Virus record (IMG/VR): IMGVR_UViG_3300029349_000004
Span: 1 to 42,046 of that record
Length of the DNA stretch: 42,046 nt
Source: a virus
Strand: one strand, 5' to 3'
In this document: in pieces, positions 21,317 through 31,153 of the stretch
Layout of the letters: each line of letters begins with the position of its first letter
Position numbering within the stretch: the first letter of the stretch is position 1
The notes under the pieces: generated by a model
Databases searched by the model: none
Told to the model about the DNA's origin: nothing
The model's input: only the letters and a program-made list of their open reading frames with translations
Program-made: the position numbers and the translations under genes

Positions 21317-24066
21317 TATTGCACCTCTCCGCTCGTAGATACTTTGAAGGCTGTCTGACTAGGGCCAGCGACATCGTAGATTACAGACACGTTTAGGAGG
21401 TTTAAAACCTCACCTAGCGGCCTACCTCTGATAACCCACTTCTGTGTGCCACTGCCTACAGCATTAAGCACATCTGAGAAGGTCAGGATGTCTGGACTTC
21501 TACCCGTAATCTCATACTCTCTAATATATCCATCTTCAGCAAACGATATAAAATATCCTATAGATTTGTCAGGCCAATCATAAATTGTATTGCTTAATGT
21601 AGCAGTTTTAAGAGATGGATTAATAATAGCAGTGCCAATTGTATCACTTGATAAAATAGCAACATGAGCATTAGTAAACTTTAATGCTTTATAGTTACAT
21701 CTTAAACTTTTAGCTGGCATTAAACGCTTATCATGAATAAGACCCTGGCGGTTCCATTCAAGAGTTATATCTCCCCAATAAACATCAGGTTCGCCCCAAA
21801 CAATGTTGCCACGATAACGTATTGGCAGAAGGTTTGACACAATCCGGTTGTCATCATTGTTGCTAACAATCTGTAGGGCCAAGTTAGTCGTAGACTCACA
21901 AGTGACGTTGGCCTGTGTCACATACTTTCTGACAGCAGACGTGCCAAAGTTATATGATGAAGTCTCCATTTTGTAGACAATAACTTCATCAAGCCATTTA
22001 GTTACATCTGCCTCAGAGTTGTTGATCTTAGGATCTACAAACAATGTGTCCTTGTGAATTAGGACGTATCCGTTAACATCACATCGAATCATATCTCCGT
22101 TGATAAACTCTATTGCGGCTGGTTTAAAGCTTGGTCCAGAAATGGTTGTAAATGTGGCGTCTGCTCTAATTCCCCAGTTAAGATCTAAAACATAGCATTT
22201 GTTTAAATCACTTGATCCGTCTTCTTGTATGGTCCACCAAACCCTGTTTTTCTTGTTATCGTACTTGCCCTGATATTTGACGTTATTTGAATCATTATCT
22301 GCAAACGTCTTATATGTCTTGTCGTAATCTTGATTAAGCTTCATGACTTTAAAGCCATCTGTAAAATATACAGCGTCTTTACCAAGCCACAAAACACCGT
22401 CTAAAGCTTGGACTGGTGTATTGACACCAATACATCCAGCCGTATCGCTGATACGTTCTACGATCATTCCTCCCCTGCCAAGATCATCAAACACACCGTC
22501 TACACGATATACATTTTCTTTGCACAGAATGATGACGTTATTTTTGGTTGAGCTTATGGCAACGATTTCATCATCGACATCGACGTAGAAAGTCTCTGGC
22601 ACAGAATCAAAGTCACTAATTATTGACTGATACATTCTATATGGCTCAGATATAGTGCCGCCGTAATATGCTATGTCACTTCTTACATGAATGCTTCTAC
22701 ACCTTGGAGGAGGATCATTAGCAACTACGCCTCCATTTGTATAAAGCTGTTCAGCTACATCAAGAGAGTCATTTAGCCATGGTATGTATGCGTAGTTACT
22801 GTTTGTGTCCTGATACCAAATATAATAACGCTCAGTAGAAGCGTCATAATAAAGATTATTAAACTCTCCTTGAGCAGGAAACGCAGCTTTATTGGCATAA
22901 GTTTTAATTGGAAATGTCGTATCTGGAACATAGTCAGAAAACGTGGTAACGCCATTGTTTATTGTGCCAGCAAGAAAATATGATGTTCCGTTATTAAGAG
23001 TTCTGTAAATATCTATTTTTAAATCTATAGATGTAAGCCAATTAGTGTCTGCTGTATTTACAAGTGTTTTAATTGCAGATAAGTCTATCTTGTTTCTTAT
23101 TCTTGAAAATAACTCTTCTTCAGTTGTTAGTTGAACATAACTGCTTGTTGGAGTGTTCCATCTGTAATAAGAGTTTTCCGCCCCAACATAATATGTTTTT
23201 TCCGGATCACCAATAGCAGGTCTTGATCCAAGGCTTGGATATAGCAACAAAGTGTTGTTAACCAATCCAATTTCATATGCTCCCAATACTTCAATAGGAA
23301 GGCTTGGTGTTCCAACATCTAAAAATTGTATTTCTACTGAGCCAGCATAATAATTTCTTTTAAAAACTAATTTATAAAGATAGGCGGTGTCCCATATTCT
23401 TTTGGCTTTTCCCGTACCAGATCCAACACCAGTGGCGGTAAATTGAAGGCCAACACTATTGCTAGATGCGCCAATAAGTGTGAAGTTTGTAGATCCAATT
23501 TCTGTGATTACATACTTCTTTCCAACAATAAAGCTTCCAGCATTTACTATTGTGTCAGAATAAGTTTTTACAACCTTTTCAGAATCTAAATCATTTGAGT
23601 CACTATCATATTTTGGAAGTCCAGCTTGAAATAAAGTTGGAAATCCATCGTACATATAAAATTTCATTGGATAGCCTGGCAAAGTAGAGTTCGCCATTAT
23701 TGTGTGGCCGTTCCAATGGTCATATGTAAACTGATGACTGGCTGTAGATCCTGGAAATGCTTTGTGGCCATCTGGACCCAATATTTCAGTCCATTTATCT
23801 ACACTGTTTTTGTAATAATAAAGACGGTCAGCACTTTGGACGTAAAGCTTTCCCTTGTACTGAAAACAAGTAGAAATCCTATTGGCGACTGGCCTCGCAG
23901 CAGTCTTATCATACAACTCAGACCCTGGCCTAGTGAACACCTTGCCTTGATTCTGATATTGATTGATTAAGAGGTTGTCACACTCTTTCATCTTATTAGG
24001 CGGAGCAGACAAATAGTAGTCTGTAATCCCGCCAGAGAAATCTTCTAATTCTAGCTTTTCTGCCAT
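21316..24066 (-). CDS. Tail nozzle / stabilization protein
   Basis: The 916-residue protein begins LEDFSGGITDYYLSAPPNKM, a segment typical of podovirus tail tubular proteins, and then follows a beta-propeller-like pattern with repeated aromatic strands. It is the size and in the place of P22 gp10/T7 gp12-type nozzle proteins, that is, beside the gp4-like adaptor. It would form the distal tail tube and bear the fibres. Precise fold is inference. Confidence 0.75.
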   Translation of the reverse strand: MAEKLELEDFSGGITDYYLSAPPNKMKECDNLLINQYQNQGKVFTRPGSELYDKTAARPVANRISTCFQYKGKLYVQSADRLYYYKNSVDKWTEILGPDGHKAFPGSTASHQFTYDHWNGHTIMANSTLPGYPMKFYMYDGFPTLFQAGLPKYDSDSNDLDSEKVVKTYSDTIVNAGSFIVGKKYVITEIGSTNFTLIGASSNSVGLQFTATGVGSGTGKAKRIWDTAYLYKLVFKRNYYAGSVEIQFLDVGTPSLPIEVLGAYEIGLVNNTLLLYPSLGSRPAIGDPEKTYYVGAENSYYRWNTPTSSYVQLTTEEELFSRIRNKIDLSAIKTLVNTADTNWLTSIDLKIDIYRTLNNGTSYFLAGTINNGVTTFSDYVPDTTFPIKTYANKAAFPAQGEFNNLYYDASTERYYIWYQDTNSNYAYIPWLNDSLDVAEQLYTNGGVVANDPPPRCRSIHVRSDIAYYGGTISEPYRMYQSIISDFDSVPETFYVDVDDEIVAISSTKNNVIILCKENVYRVDGVFDDLGRGGMIVERISDTAGCIGVNTPVQALDGVLWLGKDAVYFTDGFKVMKLNQDYDKTYKTFADNDSNNVKYQGKYDNKKNRVWWTIQEDGSSDLNKCYVLDLNWGIRADATFTTISGPSFKPAAIEFINGDMIRCDVNGYVLIHKDTLFVDPKINNSEADVTKWLDEVIVYKMETSSYNFGTSAVRKYVTQANVTCESTTNLALQIVSNNDDNRIVSNLLPIRYRGNIVWGEPDVYWGDITLEWNRQGLIHDKRLMPAKSLRCNYKALKFTNAHVAILSSDTIGTAIINPSLKTATLSNTIYDWPDKSIGYFISFAEDGYIREYEITGRSPDILTFSDVLNAVGSGTQKWVIRGRPLGEVLNLLNVSVIYDVAGPSQTAFKVSTSGEVQ

Positions 24067-24067
24067 G

Positions 24068-24457
24068 TCACACCAAGATGTGTGCGGTTGCGCTTAATCC
24101 ACTGTCGTTGCTGTACACTTTAAACTTCTTTGTGTTTCCAGACACTGGCTTGATATCCAGAAACATTTGTTCACCAGCAGCATTCTTAACCATCACAAAT
24201 ACATCTGCGTAGTTTGCATCATTTGGAATTGTGATCTCTTGATAGAATTTGCCAGCACTTTCTACAAGCCACGCAACACCGCTACTAATCGCTACAGTTA
24301 CAGCAGAGATGCTGGTGCTAGGAATCTTTGCGCTGTTGCTACCGTTGTGATTGTGGTCAGCAAGCTTGGTTATGTTTGTCTCAAGTGCTGGGAACCATAC
24401 TGACCCTTTATCGCCAGTATTGGGAAGAATAAAACCGTAGTTAAGTGTGGTCGCCAT
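24068..24457 (-). CDS. Small tail/fibre-associated protein
   Basis: The 129-residue protein begins TLNYGFILPNTGDKGSVWFP and has a short DHNHNGSNSAK loop, both seen in phage tail-associated proteins. The second half is beta-rich. It lies between the nozzle gene and the lipoprotein gene. Likely a fibre attachment or tip protein. Confidence 0.65.
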   Translation of the reverse strand: MATTLNYGFILPNTGDKGSVWFPALETNITKLADHNHNGSNSAKIPSTSISAVTVAISSGVAWLVESAGKFYQEITIPNDANYADVFVMVKNAAGEQMFLDIKPVSGNTKKFKVYSNDSGLSATAHILV

Positions 24458-24465
24458 TTGTCCTC

Positions 24466-25326
24466 CTAAATCTGTCCAGCAACATAAGCCGCAAATAAAT
24501 AGTCTACACCGTCGTGTGTTTTGTCTGAATCACAAGGCTCCCAGTCAGAGCCAGGATTACGTTGCCAGAGATACTCTTCACAGCGATCTTTTGAGGTAGG
24601 TAGCCTGTCAGATGGAAATAGCTTTTCATCTAGTAAAATCGCTATAGCCTCATCTTGGTTGCCGTCTTTATACTTATGGTAAAGAGCTTTCACCAAAGCA
24701 TTGTTAGGGCTTTCATTTTGATAAACTCTGAGAAGCTCATAATCTGCCTCAGATATTCCTCCGCGCATGATGCCACGTGTAAAGATAGCCATTACATCCA
24801 AGTGTTTCTCATATCCGGCCTTGCTTGGAATGGTTGGCTCTACAGTCTCAGAGTACGATCTTAAAATCATTTCCTGTAATACTAAAACAAGAGGAGGAAC
24901 CATGTAGGTGCGTGATAGTGGGCCTCTACCCATTACCCATCCGTTAGCTTGGCCGTAGTCCCAAATTCTGCGAAGTGCTGGCTTGTCGCTTTTTAGATAA
25001 AGATAAGGCCATAGCATGATAAACATATCTTTAGAGATATCAGACTTTGATTGTCCTAGGTCATAGCACTGATGCGATTCATTGCGATACCAGCGTCCAG
25101 GTTCACCTTCAGCTTTGTAGATGTCAACATCTTGACACCCACCAGACATCTTGCAAAGAGATGTAAATCCCAAAGAATCGCAACCGCCTTGATGCGCCCA
25201 GCCTGTATGCAGCTTCTTATATAATTCAGCCTTAGCCACAACAGCTTCATTGACTTGCTGCGGCTTTTTAGGCTCACGCTTTTGGCATGAGGTTAAGGCT
25301 AAAATTATAAAGAGTAGTTTTAGCAT
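24466..25326 (-). CDS. Lipoprotein within the tail-fibre cluster
   Basis: The 286-residue protein starts at ATG 25326 (TAATG overlap). It has a signal peptide with a lipobox (LLFIILALTSC, Cys at about 17), so it should be lipidated and anchored in the outer or inner membrane. The rest is helical with paired cysteines and a WYRNESHQCYDLG segment; no family recognised. Lipoproteins in phage genomes commonly block superinfection or act in lysis, but its location among fibre genes is unusual. The long 29-residue extension in the track before this ATG has no ribosome site and was rejected. Confidence 0.65.
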   Translation of the reverse strand: MLKLLFIILALTSCQKREPKKPQQVNEAVVAKAELYKKLHTGWAHQGGCDSLGFTSLCKMSGGCQDVDIYKAEGEPGRWYRNESHQCYDLGQSKSDISKDMFIMLWPYLYLKSDKPALRRIWDYGQANGWVMGRGPLSRTYMVPPLVLVLQEMILRSYSETVEPTIPSKAGYEKHLDVMAIFTRGIMRGGISEADYELLRVYQNESPNNALVKALYHKYKDGNQDEAIAILLDEKLFPSDRLPTSKDRCEEYLWQRNPGSDWEPCDSDKTHDGVDYLFAAYVAGQI

Positions 25327-25766
25327 TAGGCGATTCTTACTAATGTTATAGATCCAAGAGTTGCAACAATTCCAGATGTAAAAGATAAATTCTGAGTTAC
25401 ACCAACAGACCAAGATGTTGATTTATCTATAATATCTATACAAGCAGGAAAGGATACGCTTGTAGGGCCAACAGTATTTATATGTATAGACGCCGTTCCT
25501 TTTCCTTGTGTTGTCCTTAAAGAACCATCAACCCTTAAAGTTACAACATTATTTGTTGATCCAGTTCCACCGCTGCTTGCTTGCCAAACTGATGACATAA
25601 AAACAAGCCATCTTCCCGCAGATATTGTTTGATCAGATAAAGCCGTTTGATTTGTTCCCGTTGTTGCTTGATTTGCGTTAAAAGGATAATTTAAAACTTC
25701 CCCCACATACCCCGCCGGAACCGCACTCCCATCCCCCGCTGATTGTAATAATGATTTCTGTGTCAT
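25326..25766 (-). CDS. Short fibre tip protein sharing a C-terminal module
   Basis: The 146-residue protein contains AVPAGYVGEVLNYPF near the start and ends LGSITLVRIA. The same VPAGYVGE segment and a similar RIA ending occur in the 626-residue fibre (26342-28222), and the DNA at both 3' ends begins ATTAGGCGATTCTTA. It is therefore a free-standing copy of a fibre C-terminal domain, either a tip protein or a swapping partner. GGAGCA precedes ATG 25766. Confidence 0.65.
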   Translation of the reverse strand: MTQKSLLQSAGDGSAVPAGYVGEVLNYPFNANQATTGTNQTALSDQTISAGRWLVFMSSVWQASSGGTGSTNNVVTLRVDGSLRTTQGKGTASIHINTVGPTSVSFPACIDIIDKSTSWSVGVTQNLSFTSGIVATLGSITLVRIA

Positions 25767-25775
25767 GTTTGCTCC

Positions 25776-26324
25776 TTAAATCTTAATCAGCTTGTTGCAT
25801 GAAAGGTTGATAGGGCGGGTTTCTGCGTCGCCAGTGATTGTCTGAGCACTAGCTGTACCGGATATAATATTGGTATTTATTCTTTGGTTTGGAGAATATT
25901 CAATAGCACCCGCAGCTCCGGATGCAAATGTTGTGGCCGTTGAAGCTCCAACAAGACGAATGGCTCCTGTATCTACTGATGCTGAAGATGATGAGTTTGT
26001 AAGACCATTTTTAGCTGTTGCCTGAGTTTGAGCTGCGCCAAGCACCCTGCCGGTATCCCTACTCGCAGCACCTTGAGCTGTTCCCATATTGTCCATGTAA
26101 CGGGCAAATCTTCCACGGAAGTCTGGAATGTTAAAGTTTGCTCCAGATCCTCCGTAAGAATAACCAATGGCAGCAAAAAGTGTTGGGTTAGATGCTGTTG
26201 TTAGTTGCCGTCCGTCACAAAGCATCCATCCGCTTGGTTCTACTGTTCCAGCGTAATCAATTAAAGTCCCGGCAGGTAATGTTAGCAGTGCGATTGATTG
26301 ACTGCCTAGTGCGCTATTTGACAT
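25776..26324 (-). CDS. Tail collar-domain fibre protein
   Basis: The 182-residue protein contains the phage tail collar pattern: LPAGTLIDYAGTVEPSGWML, CDGRQLT, NPTLFAAIGYSYGGSGANF, then NIPDFRGRFARYMDNMG. Such domains form receptor-binding tips. The C-terminal third is Ser/Thr-rich and ends PINLSCNKLIKI. It is placed between the long fibre and the short C-terminal module gene. Confidence 0.85.
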   Translation of the reverse strand: MSNSALGSQSIALLTLPAGTLIDYAGTVEPSGWMLCDGRQLTTASNPTLFAAIGYSYGGSGANFNIPDFRGRFARYMDNMGTAQGAASRDTGRVLGAAQTQATAKNGLTNSSSSASVDTGAIRLVGASTATTFASGAAGAIEYSPNQRINTNIISGTASAQTITGDAETRPINLSCNKLIKI

Positions 26325-26341
26325 GTCAAACTCCTTTAATA

Positions 26342-28222
26342 TTAGGCGATTCTTATTGCATAAAATTCAGAAAATGCAGTTGTAGTATTCAATACATTTC
26401 CTGTATTTGCGCCAGTTAAGTCAGCTCTTAAAACTCTTATTTTGTATGATGTATTCGAAGAAATTGTAACAACTCCAGACGATGCCAAAACACTTGAAAC
26501 AAAATTAAGTGCCCCTCTAGTTGCTATTTGTTTATTTAAATTTTGAATTAAATTATTACTTGAATCAGTTACTTTAAATTCACTTCTGCCAAATGATCCG
26601 GCGGTTGCCCCACAGTCGTAACTAATTTGTATATTTGCAAATATTTGCCAAGTTCCTGCCGTTAAATTTATTACTGCATTAGTCCAATCAGTTTCTGTTA
26701 ATGTCAATGCCTGTGTTGATGGCGCAACTGCCCATGTTATTCTTTCCCCAACATACCCAGCCGGAACCGCAGTACCGCTAGTGTCACCAACAACATTTCT
26801 GGCTGAAACAGTCAGCGGGAAGCTGGTTCCAATTGCCGGAGCGTTTAAAGCAAAGTTAATGCTTGCAGATGCAAAGCCAGTTACGCTTGGCAATGTGATT
26901 TGCAGCAAACCTCCCGCTGTTGCTGTTACTACAAAACCTGTAGGCGGTGTGTCGCCAGAGGCCTGATAACTGACATTGTAATTATTTGCTGCGCCGTTTT
27001 TACTAAACTGTGCTGCTACATAGAAACGAAGCGGTGTAGTTGCTGTAATAGATACCCAACCCGTCAATTCACCTGCATCATATGCTGCGATGTTTTGAAC
27101 TGTTGTTGTAGCGTTATTTGATAGAGCAATCTGAGTTCTAACGTTTGAAGATCCTACAACAGATCCACGCTTAGGAGCTACATACAAGCTTGTTGTGCTA
27201 GAAGCCACTCCAACCGGAACGCTAACTTGACCAACTACTGTTGGCTCATCTAAAGTCAAAAGACCAGCAGTTGCAGCAGACAAGAAGTAAACTTCTCCGG
27301 CAGTTAAACCGGATAGACCAGAAACTTCTCCAGATAATGTCAACTGAAACTGACTTGATGTTATTACGCTACTAACAACACCTACAACTTCCGCAGCAGC
27401 TGCTGATGTAGCTATGGCTTTTGTATATGTAGCACCATTTAAATAAAGAACGTCACCAACTACAAATCCGTGACTTGCTTGAGTGACGGTATCAATGGTC
27501 CCACCGCCACCGCCTCCAATAGCACCCCAAGCAGATCCATTGTACCCCTCAAATGTGGCATCTGTGGTGTTATAACGAACCATTCCCTGCGTAGAAAGAC
27601 CTGCCCTGTCTCCTGTAGAACCAACTGGCAATGTCAAAGCACCTGTCATTGCCGCTGTACTGCTAACTACTTTACTTAGAAGTGTTGCGGGAATATCAGC
27701 AGAAACAAGATCTGCTCCAGCAGTCACAAGACCTTTATCATCGTATGTGATCTTGGTTTTTGTTGCGGCTGTGATTCCAGCGTTAGCAGAAACCTTTGCA
27801 GAAAGATCTGTTGTTAAGTTTTCAACCTTTGCTTGAGGAATATCTCCGTCTGCTAGATCTAGCTTTGAATACAAAACAGTCAAATCAGGAATGTCAGTAC
27901 TATTGATCTGTCCTGCGCTTACTCCTCCTGGTGAGCTTATCCTTACAAGACCAGTAATTGTTGTTGCATCAAGACCAAGTCCACCTTTTTCAAGAGATAC
28001 GATTGGCAAAGACCCGGCATCTACATTACAGCTCGAATCAAGAGTTTTTCCAGCAAGACTTTGCGTAGAATCAAGATCTACAGCGGTTTTCCAACCAGAT
28101 CCTGTATGCCACTTTAGGCCCGTAGAAGAATTGAAGTATACAAGGCCGGTAGCTGTAGGCGTTAAATCTGAAGCTGATACCTGCAACTGCGCCCTGATGA
28201 GTTCACCGTAAATCTGTGCCAT
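26342..28222 (-). CDS. Tail fibre with repeated shaft and C-terminal module
   Basis: The 626-residue protein carries shaft segments typical of tail fibres: TATGLVYFNSSTGLKWHTGSG, ITAATKTKITYDDKGLVTAG and PVGSTGDRAGLSTQGMVRYN. A beta-rich head follows. From about residue 500, TAVPAGYVGERITW begins a C-terminal module shared with the 146-residue protein, ending in AIRIA. It is a receptor-binding candidate. Overlaps neither neighbour; RBS GGAGTATAAA. Confidence 0.75.
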   Translation of the reverse strand: MAQIYGELIRAQLQVSASDLTPTATGLVYFNSSTGLKWHTGSGWKTAVDLDSTQSLAGKTLDSSCNVDAGSLPIVSLEKGGLGLDATTITGLVRISSPGGVSAGQINSTDIPDLTVLYSKLDLADGDIPQAKVENLTTDLSAKVSANAGITAATKTKITYDDKGLVTAGADLVSADIPATLLSKVVSSTAAMTGALTLPVGSTGDRAGLSTQGMVRYNTTDATFEGYNGSAWGAIGGGGGGTIDTVTQASHGFVVGDVLYLNGATYTKAIATSAAAAEVVGVVSSVITSSQFQLTLSGEVSGLSGLTAGEVYFLSAATAGLLTLDEPTVVGQVSVPVGVASSTTSLYVAPKRGSVVGSSNVRTQIALSNNATTTVQNIAAYDAGELTGWVSITATTPLRFYVAAQFSKNGAANNYNVSYQASGDTPPTGFVVTATAGGLLQITLPSVTGFASASINFALNAPAIGTSFPLTVSARNVVGDTSGTAVPAGYVGERITWAVAPSTQALTLTETDWTNAVINLTAGTWQIFANIQISYDCGATAGSFGRSEFKVTDSSNNLIQNLNKQIATRGALNFVSSVLASSGVVTISSNTSYKIRVLRADLTGANTGNVLNTTTAFSEFYAIRIA

Positions 28223-28223
28223 T

Positions 28224-30350
28224 TTATACTCCTACAAGCCTGTAAGTTCCCGCTGGCAGCGGAGATCCAACTGTTATTCTCACATTCGTGGATGAAGTAG
28301 CCTTAATGCTAACATACATCTTTTCAAAGTCATTAGTATTATCTTTAAGATCCCATATTGCAAATCTTGCGTCTACACCAGAAACTGTAACATCTTTAGT
28401 CGTCTCAACACCATTCCAAGACGTGTCATAGTATACCCTAGAACCACCTACTTGCTTAACAGTTGTGCCAATATCTACATAAAGATTTTGGTCAGTAGTC
28501 AGGTAGTACAGACGGCCAATCTTTTGGCTTGAAGGTGATGGCAGAGTATCTACGTTCTCAATCCTCGCGCCTTTGATCTCTCCGGCAAGGTGAACGTCTT
28601 TCCACCGCTTAGTAGATCCGCCTAGATCAGTGCCAGCCCAGACACCAGAATAGGATGCGTCTGTAAACGGCCTAAAATCGCTTTTAACCTGCACAAATCC
28701 TTTGGTGGCATTAGTTGTGCTCTCAAGATCAAGGCTCTCTCCAGAGGCTGTTCCGCCTATCAGAGACTGTCCTCCGGCACGTCCTGCTAAGAGAGCAAAC
28801 TGTGTGTGGCCAGCATCTCCTGTTGTAAGACCGCTAATTGAACTATGAGAAATCTCAGTATCCGGAGAAGAGGCAAGCCATTGTGTGCCGTCCCAGAAAA
28901 GACTGTCTCCAACCTGCGCCCCTACACTTCGATCTGGGACTCGATAGCTAGAATCTTTAAGCTTCATTAGGTCAGAGATTGGGAAAGTATTTGTGTTATC
29001 TTTAATTGATTGGCTTATAAACAAATCACGCCAACGGGCCACTCCTGCTCCAAGATCTCTTGTCGCATCTCCGGTTGGATAAAGATGGCTAGAAACGCTT
29101 ACATTGCCGCCGTTTGGTTGCAGAACAATATTAGAACTAACCGCAACAGAACTAAGCACAACGCCTTGCATTTTAAGGCCGCCAGCTTGCAAATATGACG
29201 TAGCACCAGACACAATAAGCGGAGCATCAACTACACTTATTTGATATCCAGTTAATAAAGTGCTTCCAAGAACAATAGAACCTGTACCATTTGCAGATAT
29301 ATTAAGGCTACTATTAGTAACGCTTGTTTGTATGTTGTTGTCATACAAATATAGATTGTTCATTAAATACAAATCACCGGCATAAATTGCGCCAGTGGTT
29401 GTAAAGTTAAGATCATTTAAACCAACATTAGTTGTATCACAATCTATATTTCCATTAGTAAACGTAAAATCTGCAACCTTAGATCCAGACGGCAAGTTTA
29501 GTCCGCTAGTCAAGATAAGGCTGTCAGCGTAGATATCGCCTAATGTACGAAGATCTGCGGTATCAAAATCAATCTCACCAGTGCTGTCAAGAATTTGACC
29601 CACGCCCGTGATGGATGTGGTTCCGGCAGCAATAGAACCTTGTGTATTAAGGTTTGTCATTCCCATGCTGATATCGCCGGATGAATCTGTAAGAGATCCT
29701 CCAGACAATGACATGGTGCCAACATTAACTTCGTGTGCCCATACAGACATCCATCTTTCGTCTGTGGTTCCAAGTGATATTTCGTTGTCTGTAGCTGGCC
29801 TAAAATGGTCTGTAACCTGCACAAATCCTGTCTGTGGGCCAGCACCATCACCGCTATTGGCAGACAGTGTAAGGTTTGTATTAGCGGATGCGCCGCCATA
29901 TACACGCTGTCCGGCATATAAACCAGTAATTGGTGTGCCAGTCTCATCAGCATCATCATGACCAATCTTCTGGACATAAAAGCCAAGTGTTTGACCTTGC
30001 CAAGCAGTCAAGATTGAATCCATTGACCAATCTACATCATAGATCTTATGCCAGCTAGGAGTTGCTTCACCTTCGCGTTGTTCCCAACGATATCCTGCGG
30101 ACTTTCCATCACCGTCGTCATTTACGACGCGGTAATCAGCAATAGTGTTACCTACAAGTGGTAAATCACCTGGCGTAGCTACAGCAGCTTTTGCATTGGG
30201 ATAAATAACAGCGACTAGATAATCTAGTGCGCCTTGCATATTTGTAACGTCTGGAAGATTTGGATTTGCATACCCAAAGTCAGACATACTGTGAACGAAT
30301 GGATGCTGATTCTGGTTCCAGATTTGGAACCTATGATGGTTAAAGATCAT
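28224..30350 (-). CDS. Long tail fibre protein
   Basis: The 708-residue protein has an N-terminal attachment segment, then Gly/Asn/Thr-rich beta repeats (about residues 170-430) and repeated shaft motifs: DFRPxTDxEISLGTTDERW, DTxWNGVxxT and TGDAGHTQFALLAGR. The same HFRPATDN / DFRPFTDA segment occurs twice with similar flanks (about 175 and 540), an internal duplication. It lies next to the collar-domain gene. AGGAG precedes ATG 30350. Confidence 0.7.
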   Translation of the reverse strand: MIFNHHRFQIWNQNQHPFVHSMSDFGYANPNLPDVTNMQGALDYLVAVIYPNAKAAVATPGDLPLVGNTIADYRVVNDDGDGKSAGYRWEQREGEATPSWHKIYDVDWSMDSILTAWQGQTLGFYVQKIGHDDADETGTPITGLYAGQRVYGGASANTNLTLSANSGDGAGPQTGFVQVTDHFRPATDNEISLGTTDERWMSVWAHEVNVGTMSLSGGSLTDSSGDISMGMTNLNTQGSIAAGTTSITGVGQILDSTGEIDFDTADLRTLGDIYADSLILTSGLNLPSGSKVADFTFTNGNIDCDTTNVGLNDLNFTTTGAIYAGDLYLMNNLYLYDNNIQTSVTNSSLNISANGTGSIVLGSTLLTGYQISVVDAPLIVSGATSYLQAGGLKMQGVVLSSVAVSSNIVLQPNGGNVSVSSHLYPTGDATRDLGAGVARWRDLFISQSIKDNTNTFPISDLMKLKDSSYRVPDRSVGAQVGDSLFWDGTQWLASSPDTEISHSSISGLTTGDAGHTQFALLAGRAGGQSLIGGTASGESLDLESTTNATKGFVQVKSDFRPFTDASYSGVWAGTDLGGSTKRWKDVHLAGEIKGARIENVDTLPSPSSQKIGRLYYLTTDQNLYVDIGTTVKQVGGSRVYYDTSWNGVETTKDVTVSGVDARFAIWDLKDNTNDFEKMYVSIKATSSTNVRITVGSPLPAGTYRLVGV

Positions 30351-30367
30351 CCTGATCTCCTACGATC

Positions 30368-30592
30368 TTAAAATAGTTCCCAAGCAGCATCCCAGACAGC
30401 AGTATCTTCTTTCATATACAAAACTCTGCTGGATAATCCATCGTATGCGTATCTTACCACACTACATGGTGTGCCGTCTTCAGCATCAGCCCTGACAGTA
30501 TAAACATATTCCATACGACCTGAGCCGTCATACTCGCAGTGCTGTTTAATTAGTTCATTTGCTTGGGTTTTTAAGTGGCCTGTATCTGCCAT
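30368..30592 (-). CDS. Conserved small protein, 74 residues
   Basis: The protein has a mixed fold with no membrane segment or motif. It starts after an intercistronic hairpin, behind AAGGAG, and is the first gene of the fibre block. Similar-sized proteins occur in this place in other podoviruses. No function known. Confidence 0.5.
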   Translation of the reverse strand: MADTGHLKTQANELIKQHCEYDGSGRMEYVYTVRADAEDGTPCSVVRYAYDGLSSRVLYMKEDTAVWDAAWELF

Positions 30593-30609
30593 GAATAACT
30601 CCTTAATAA

Positions 30610-30645
30610 ATGGGGCTATAAACCATCCTAGTTTATAAACCCCAT
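30610..30645 (-). terminator. Intercistronic terminator-like hairpin after the head genes
   Basis: Arms ATGGGG-CTATAAAC (30610-30623) and GTTTATAAACCCCAT (30631-30645) pair with one bulge. On the minus strand TTTATTAA follows the stem. It separates head-protein genes from the fibre genes and would reduce expression of the fibre genes relative to the coat. Confidence 0.5.
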
Positions 30646-30657
30646 AAAATTAACTTT

Positions 30658-31128
30658 TCAGTAAACATAGAACAGATAAACATCCAATTCACCAGCAGTA
30701 GCAGCAGCGGCGTTGATTGAAATCGAAGGTTTTTTCTCAGATGTCAATACAACAGAATCAGCAAGCGTTCCAAAATCAGGAATGCCCTGAATCTTTGCGC
30801 CAGTTGTTAGACCAGCCAAAGCTTGAGCGGCCAAACCATCATTTGCAGCCTGAAGATTAAGATCAAGCGTTAAAGATCCACCAGATGTCAATGCGCTTTT
30901 AACTAGAACAACAGCAGACAGAACCAATGCACCTGCTGGCAAAGCAACATCTTCAGCACCATCAAGACCTTTAAGAACATAATCTCCAACAGCACCACCA
31001 TCTCGTGATTGTTTCCAACTTCCTTTAACACAGTTAAAAGCTTTTGAAAGCTCATCACCAAGCTTGTTTTTTGCAGATACCCAATCATTTGATTTGTTAA
31101 ATGCAGATTGCTTTTCAAGAGTAAGCAT
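30658..31128 (-). CDS. Head decoration or minor head protein
   Basis: The 156-residue protein directly follows the coat gene. After a helical N-terminus (residues 1-45) it is a beta-rich, Gly/Ala/Leu/Val-rich domain (LVLSAVVLVKSALTSGGSL). This is the form and position of decoration proteins in podovirus heads. Not proven. Confidence 0.6.
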   Translation of the reverse strand: MLTLEKQSAFNKSNDWVSAKNKLGDELSKAFNCVKGSWKQSRDGGAVGDYVLKGLDGAEDVALPAGALVLSAVVLVKSALTSGGSLTLDLNLQAANDGLAAQALAGLTTGAKIQGIPDFGTLADSVVLTSEKKPSISINAAAATAGELDVYLFYVY

Positions 31129-31153
31129 TTTTGTTCTCCATAGTTAAGACAGA

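Noticed and set aside
25327-25413. Upstream extension of the lipoprotein by 29 residues
   Set aside because: The extension overlaps the fibre-tip gene, has no ribosome site and would bury the signal peptide; ATG 25326 gives a proper lipoprotein signal.
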